This document shows positions 59,682 to 64,000 of a stretch of 64,000 nucleotides of DNA, in pieces (the stretch's first letter is position 1; every line of letters begins with the position of its first letter). This DNA comes from Haemonchus contortus (taxonomy: Eukaryota; Nematoda; Chromadorea; Rhabditida; Trichostrongylidae). The DNA lies in the NCBI GenBank assembly GCA_000469685.2, contig LS997564.1, forward strand, positions 10,011,591-10,075,590, given 5' to 3'. Both the position numbers and the translations under genes were made by a program. A model generated the notes under the pieces. The model saw only the letters and a program-made list of their open reading frames with translations. It was not told the DNA's origin and did not search any database.

Positions 59682-59828
59682 TAATTAATCAGTCCCGTCT
59701 GGAAGATGTACCCCCGCACTCGACTTCCATTCAGAATCATAGTGCGTATTGAATGCGCATGTGGCCTATACAACGACTTGCGGTGGCCAGCCGTTGAACA
59801 AGCCAGTGCTTTTATCCTCCCAGACGCC
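59682..59828 (-). repeat. SINE-like copy, 3' half only
   Basis: Reverse orientation: AATCAGTCCCGTCTGG, CACTCGACTTCCATTCAG, GTGGCCTATACAACGACTTG, GCTTTTATCCTCCCAGACG. The tRNA-like head is missing. Confidence 0.8.
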
Positions 59829-60108
59829 ACAGAGGAACCCAGAATGAAACGAGAGAGATGCCAGACGAAAAACCTTATCACATGTACGGCGCAATGAAAA
59901 ATGACTTTGAGCAAGGACGCAAGGACACGGCGTAGGCGGAGTCGGTAGTTTCCTGGCTGTCTGCTTTACTTCAACAGAGCGTTCATACTGTGACCCCGAC
60001 CCGGATTACTGTAGCACAAGTCCTTTTCGTACAGCGAAACCTACTGGTGGGCGTAGGATGATGTACCCGAACAGTACGCCGCGCTCGACGGGCTCATGGG
60101 TGTGTGTT

Positions 60109-60347
60109 AAGTCGTGCGTCCGAGGGGGCGCGCGGCAAATTGCGCGGCGAAGTTCGTGGCGAATTTGGACGATTTCGGCGCCTATCATTGGGGCCCAAAT
60201 CTGAAGTAAGGTAAATTAGTAAGGACAGCTGATCCTACTATTCTACTGTACTTCAAAATTGGGCCCAAATAATAGGCGCTGAAGCCGTCAGAATAGGTAT
60301 GAGTTTCGCCGCGCCATTTGCCGCGCGCACCCTCGGACGCACGACTT
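60109..60347. mobile_element. GC-rich foldback element
   Basis: Long imperfect palindrome: the left arm AAGTCGTGCGTCCGAGGG pairs with CCTCGGACGCACGACTT at 60331-60347, and the inner TTCGGCGCCTATCATTGG with the complement near 60265-60283, both halves sharing GGGCCCAAAT. The centre is a short AT-rich loop. No coding sequence. A foldback transposon is likely. Confidence 0.8.
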
Positions 60348-60527
60348 GACCGTCCCCCCGGGCTCATCCCCGCTCCGGAAGAGATTCGAAGCTTCACAGT
60401 AGTGTGACGGTGCAGCCGGCATGGGTTAGCCTACCCGGGCCGGGACATATCCAGCGATTCAGAGAAAACTTACTACTTCGCGGTATTTCTGTGCTTAAAC
60501 CATACTAACCATGGGAAACTGGCCCTG

Positions 60528-60584
60528 GAGTTGTTCGAGCCCATAGCCACATCCCCTGAAGTTGGTTGAGCCCATAGCCACATC
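60528..60584 (+). repeat. Short tandem duplication (about 28 bp, two units)
   Basis: Two adjacent units each contain GAGCCCATAGCCACATC, preceded by GTTGTTC and GTTGGTT respectively. Confidence 0.85.
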
Positions 60585-62360
60585 GAGCTTAGATGTTTAG
60601 AGATTCTGGAGCAGATGTGCCCAAAACAAAACTGTTTCACTCCTCACAACGTGCGCAAGTGAAAATATTTATGGCTCACTGCAGATGTGCATTCGAAGCA
60701 GACAGACGCCCTTGATCCCTCACCGAGACGGTTCCGTCTTAACTTTCCTTTCTTGTACAAAATGGAAACGTCGGAACATTAGGAATTCAGAGTGAGAGAA
60801 GAGAGTGATATCGTCGAAGTTACAGACCCTATCGAGCGAGTTTGCAGTTATGCCGTATTGCAGTATTTGCAGTAGCGGCATATCAATGCCCTTCTCTGGA
60901 TCCGACCTTCAGACACTGCTGAATGTCGCAGAATCACGGAACATTGATTGGATACGCACTGATCTGGAGAGTGGTGGAGTAACAGAACGTAGACTCAAAA
61001 GGGCGTCCTTCGATGACATGGTGGGATACCTGCCGATAGATGAACCTTTTCTCTAGCTTTCGTAAAATTAACGATGTTGCTACAATTAAGAAAGAGTCGT
61101 AGGACCGTGAAGTACCAAACTATTGGAATGGCGAAAAACGTATATCGGACCATAGCATGGCATATCTACGAAGGGATAGAGAGCGCTGAAAACCGTAGAA
61201 CCCAAACCGGGTTGCAGCTTCCGCGGCAACCCCCCAAGCATCACGCCGATTTAGGGATCAAAGATGAACCGTCCCTCGCAAGAATTCCGTGATTTTCACC
61301 TCTAAACGCTGCCCACGATGTATCTCCTTCACTTAGAGCTCTCTCACACTGAAAGATCTCAAGCAGGTTGGTGACGAGGCTACGGGCCACGACCCCACGT
61401 GATGTAAAGGGGATGCAAAGTGCCCACGTCGTGGAAAACTAGCAAGACTGTGTTGCTGTATAAGAAGGGAAATCCTGATGACATAGCAATTATAGCCCAA
61501 TCTGCAGGCTCAAGACAGAAAGAGGCGGCTCTTTCAACATGAGTGTGAAGCTGAACACAATTAGATCGTAGGCTCGAGTATCTTAACAGAAAATTGGCCA
61601 CAGATAACCTCTGATAAAAGGTTATAGGATGGGAGCGTCACTTAATACGTTGAGTAAGCTGTTTAAAAGAGAAATCAGCCATTCTGACAAATAAGTAAGT
61701 TGTGTGGGGTGGGGTGGGTTATGGGCGCAACAGGAAGAAATAACAACTTATAGGGGCTCTTAATAGGCATGAAAAGATGATATCCCAAATTGGGTTGGGT
61801 TGCTGCCTTTTTCCGTTATCTCAATGGAATACTTCTTCAAACAGTAGTATAGGGACCGATAGGACGAAGATGATAGAACCATATGAAGTATTCAGGAAGA
61901 GTCATATTGGGTCAGTATGCGAATACCTGACTGGAAGTGATAACGTCTAGTAACAGGGAGTAAAGAAGGATAAAAAGGAACTGTCAAAGCGATGGGATTT
62001 CAGCAACCTTTGCATTGACGGCTCCCTAGCAGCAGATAAGGTAGACAGGAATTAAACACTATGGTAATCTCTAAGATTGAAAAATATCTATGACAGTGAT
62101 TCGAAGTGGTGACCGCCAATAATATGTGAGTATAGCAAAGCCTCATGCATTAACGGCTCAGTAAATAACCGCGTTTTATTATCATCTTGATACCGGTAAA
62201 ATTAAAATTATTTCTACCCACTAACTTCATGAACTCCCTGCCGATGGTAGCTTTCTACAAAAATAATCAGCATGAAGGGTCATGATTGCGGTACTTAACA
62301 ATTCATATTCTTTTTTAGATTAATCAGTGACTTCGGTGGCTTGTCTGCTTATCTGTCAAT
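60585..62360. other. No gene recognised
   Basis: Open frames at 60805-61056 and 61074-61292 (+) lack motif and splice support. No repeat family assigned. Confidence 0.3.
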
Positions 62361-62369
62361 TTGTAATTT

Positions 62370-62405
62370 TGTGTGTCCATCTGTTTGTCTGCCTGTCTGT
62401 TTGCC

Positions 62406-62477
<72 letters not shown>

Positions 62478-62497
62478 AGTCAGCCTGTCTGTCTGTC
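62370..62497 (+). repeat. (CTGT)n microsatellite
   Basis: A near-pure CTGT array of about 17 units (62405-62473), with imperfect flanks. Open frames reading as repeated Ser-Val-Cys-Leu are artefacts of the array. Confidence 0.95.
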
Positions 62498-64000
62498 CTC
62501 GATACCTCCCATGGTTATGACAATGGTAGTGATATGGGTAAAAACCAGGACGAAGCCCAAAAAGTGGGTTAATGCGATGTCATGATAGCGCTTATACAGC
62601 ATGGATCACAGCATGTGAGGTGTATATATCGCTTCGGTAACTACGATCACTTGATAGCGATTGATACCTACTGATGATCTGATTGATCAGGCAATCATTA
62701 CTTAGCTCTATTATTCAGTAGAAGTACTGAATTTGCTGAGGGGTACCCACAGTAGAGAGTCAACTCCCAACTCTGCCGATACTGACAAGACACACTCTTG
62801 TAGAATGTATCAATCAACACTTCTAATCAATAACCACCTTTTGCTGTACATATGAAAGTGCAAGCTGTTAGTTAGAAGCATTGTCACCTGATCTTCCACA
62901 TGACCACAAACACAAGGGGACAGTGACCAGTATTATTCGCAACCGATCCCAAGCTTTGTTTGACGGTTGATTTTTTGCACCTATGGTGGGACGCTGGTCA
63001 AATTATATTCTATCTCTCGAAAAACCATAGCAAACATAACTCGAGGCATTTTTAGTGGATCTGAGTCTGGGTCGATGTACAGGTACAACCAACAGTACGG
63101 AAGTTTCGGAGGTAACTTGCTGTCCACTAGCAAAGCAACAGATGGGAACTGCTTTATCATGAATGTCAATCAGAAAGATTGCAAGAGAAGTTCTCTTGGT
63201 TTTAATCAATCCCGTTCTAGGCTTTCATCCAGAACTATAGTGAAAAACACACGTAAACGTAAACACGTACATATATGGCATATAAACGTAAACAATGACT
63301 TTCAGTGACCAGCCGATTTTCACACCATTGCTTGAACACTCCCAAACGAGTTTGATACCAACTACTTCACTAAATAAGAATGGAAGGCTTCTTTGGTCTG
63401 GGCCACTGAGCCATATTAAATATACCAAACAATAATTACCATTCGGGTTATCGAGCTTACACAAAACCCGTTGACAGCTAGGAAGGTCGTGCTGAAAGGG
63501 GAGCGTGAGATCAAAAGGCAGTTACTTCGAACCTAGCATGATATCGCACCGTAACATCGATCACCTCTTACTACTATCATCAATTTGCTACTGCCTGTGC
63601 CCTTATTAACAGGAGTAGAAATGGAGCATAGCTTCTTACAATTAGCAGTCTGTTCAACTAATGCTCGAGACAGGCGATAACGAGTGATAGCGAGTTGTAA
63701 AAAATGTTACGACATAATAACGCGTTCTATTCAAATTCTCTATCTTGCTCACTCACAATATCTGAGAGAAACCTCTACTGCTGTGAGTCAGCCTCATTAC
63801 AACGGCAGTAAAGTAACGAAAAAGGATGGAATTCTGCTGCAAGACGAGTACATCCCTTACTTTTGCAAGGAGTAATCCTCAACCTTGGACGGATGTTAGA
63901 ATTTTTACAATAGAGAAAACATAGCGCAAGCTAAGCGATTCTACGGTGGTTACTACTTGAGTTAGTTAATGGGCATTCAATACTAATATGATTCAGAATG
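62498..64000. other. Right edge, no gene recognised
   Basis: Apart from the SINE-like copy at 63203-63420, only short open frames without support (62967-63308 overlaps it). Confidence 0.35.
63203..63420 (-). repeat. SINE-like copy, degraded
   Basis: Reverse orientation: AATCAATCCCGTTCTAGG, GAACTATAGTG, ATGACTTTCAGTGACCAGCC, CCCAAACGAGTTTGATACC, then TGGAAGGCTTCTTTGG. Head missing, with a GTAAAC-rich insertion near 63255. Confidence 0.6.

Noticed and set aside
62327..62585. Two overlapping open frames with Ser-Val-Cys-Leu repeats
   Set aside because: They are translations of the CTGT microsatellite in two frames.

Overview
This window looks like nuclear DNA of a parasitic strongylid (hookworm-like) nematode. 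I infer this from compact intron-rich genes with nematode-type TTTCAG acceptors, start codons lying just behind plausible spliced-leader acceptors, nematode-type gene content, Hsmar1/bandit-type mariners, the 3' end of an RTE-type retrotransposon, and many old short repeats. No tRNA, rRNA, operon or CRISPR array is supported. Exons were reconstructed by eye from splice sites, reading phase and protein similarity.

Genes, left to right. (1) 1-2.7 kb (+): the 3' part of an acidic protein made of repeated modules, unrecognised. (2) 8.8-17.9 kb (+): alkylglycerol monooxygenase (AGMO), twelve exons with all histidine boxes; only a short first exon is not located. (3) 22.3-19.2 kb (-): an RGG plus RS-repeat protein of at least 17 exons, convergent with AGMO. 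(4) 29.8-32.2 kb (+): a small LC8-like (dynein light chain) protein with a signal-peptide-like N terminus and two candidate last exons. (5) 35.5-38.8 kb (+): a Ser/Arg-rich protein with a C-terminal Cys/His domain, complete at 237 aa. (6) 44.4-40.7 kb (-): an unorthodox AQP11-like aquaporin, complete at 271 aa, in which both NPA asparagines are replaced.

The rest is mostly mobile DNA. It holds two near full-length but broken mariners (9.6-10.8 and 22.6-23.8 kb), a 464-bp internally deleted mariner (32.8 kb), a broken Tc1/Tc3-like element with duplicated terminal sites (55.9-57.5 kb), two LINE 3' remnants (26.1 and 53.6 kb), at least twelve copies of a tRNA-headed SINE-like family, at least five copies of a non-autonomous element with CACAGTTCACGATAA ends, a concentric set of foldbacks (28.4-29.1 kb), another foldback at 60.1 kb, and a TTAA-bounded element carrying a mariner just upstream of gene 3. 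From 45 kb onward I recognise no host gene: that part is repeat debris and unassigned sequence.

The genes show no shared pathway. AGMO (ether lipid cleavage) and the aquaporin are membrane proteins; genes 3 and 5 look nuclear or RNA-related. The most interesting points are the doubly degenerate aquaporin pore motifs, the phase-1 RS exon array, the LC8-like gene split by mobile elements, a near-perfect hairpin at 6.5 kb, and the Tc element's bipartite ends.
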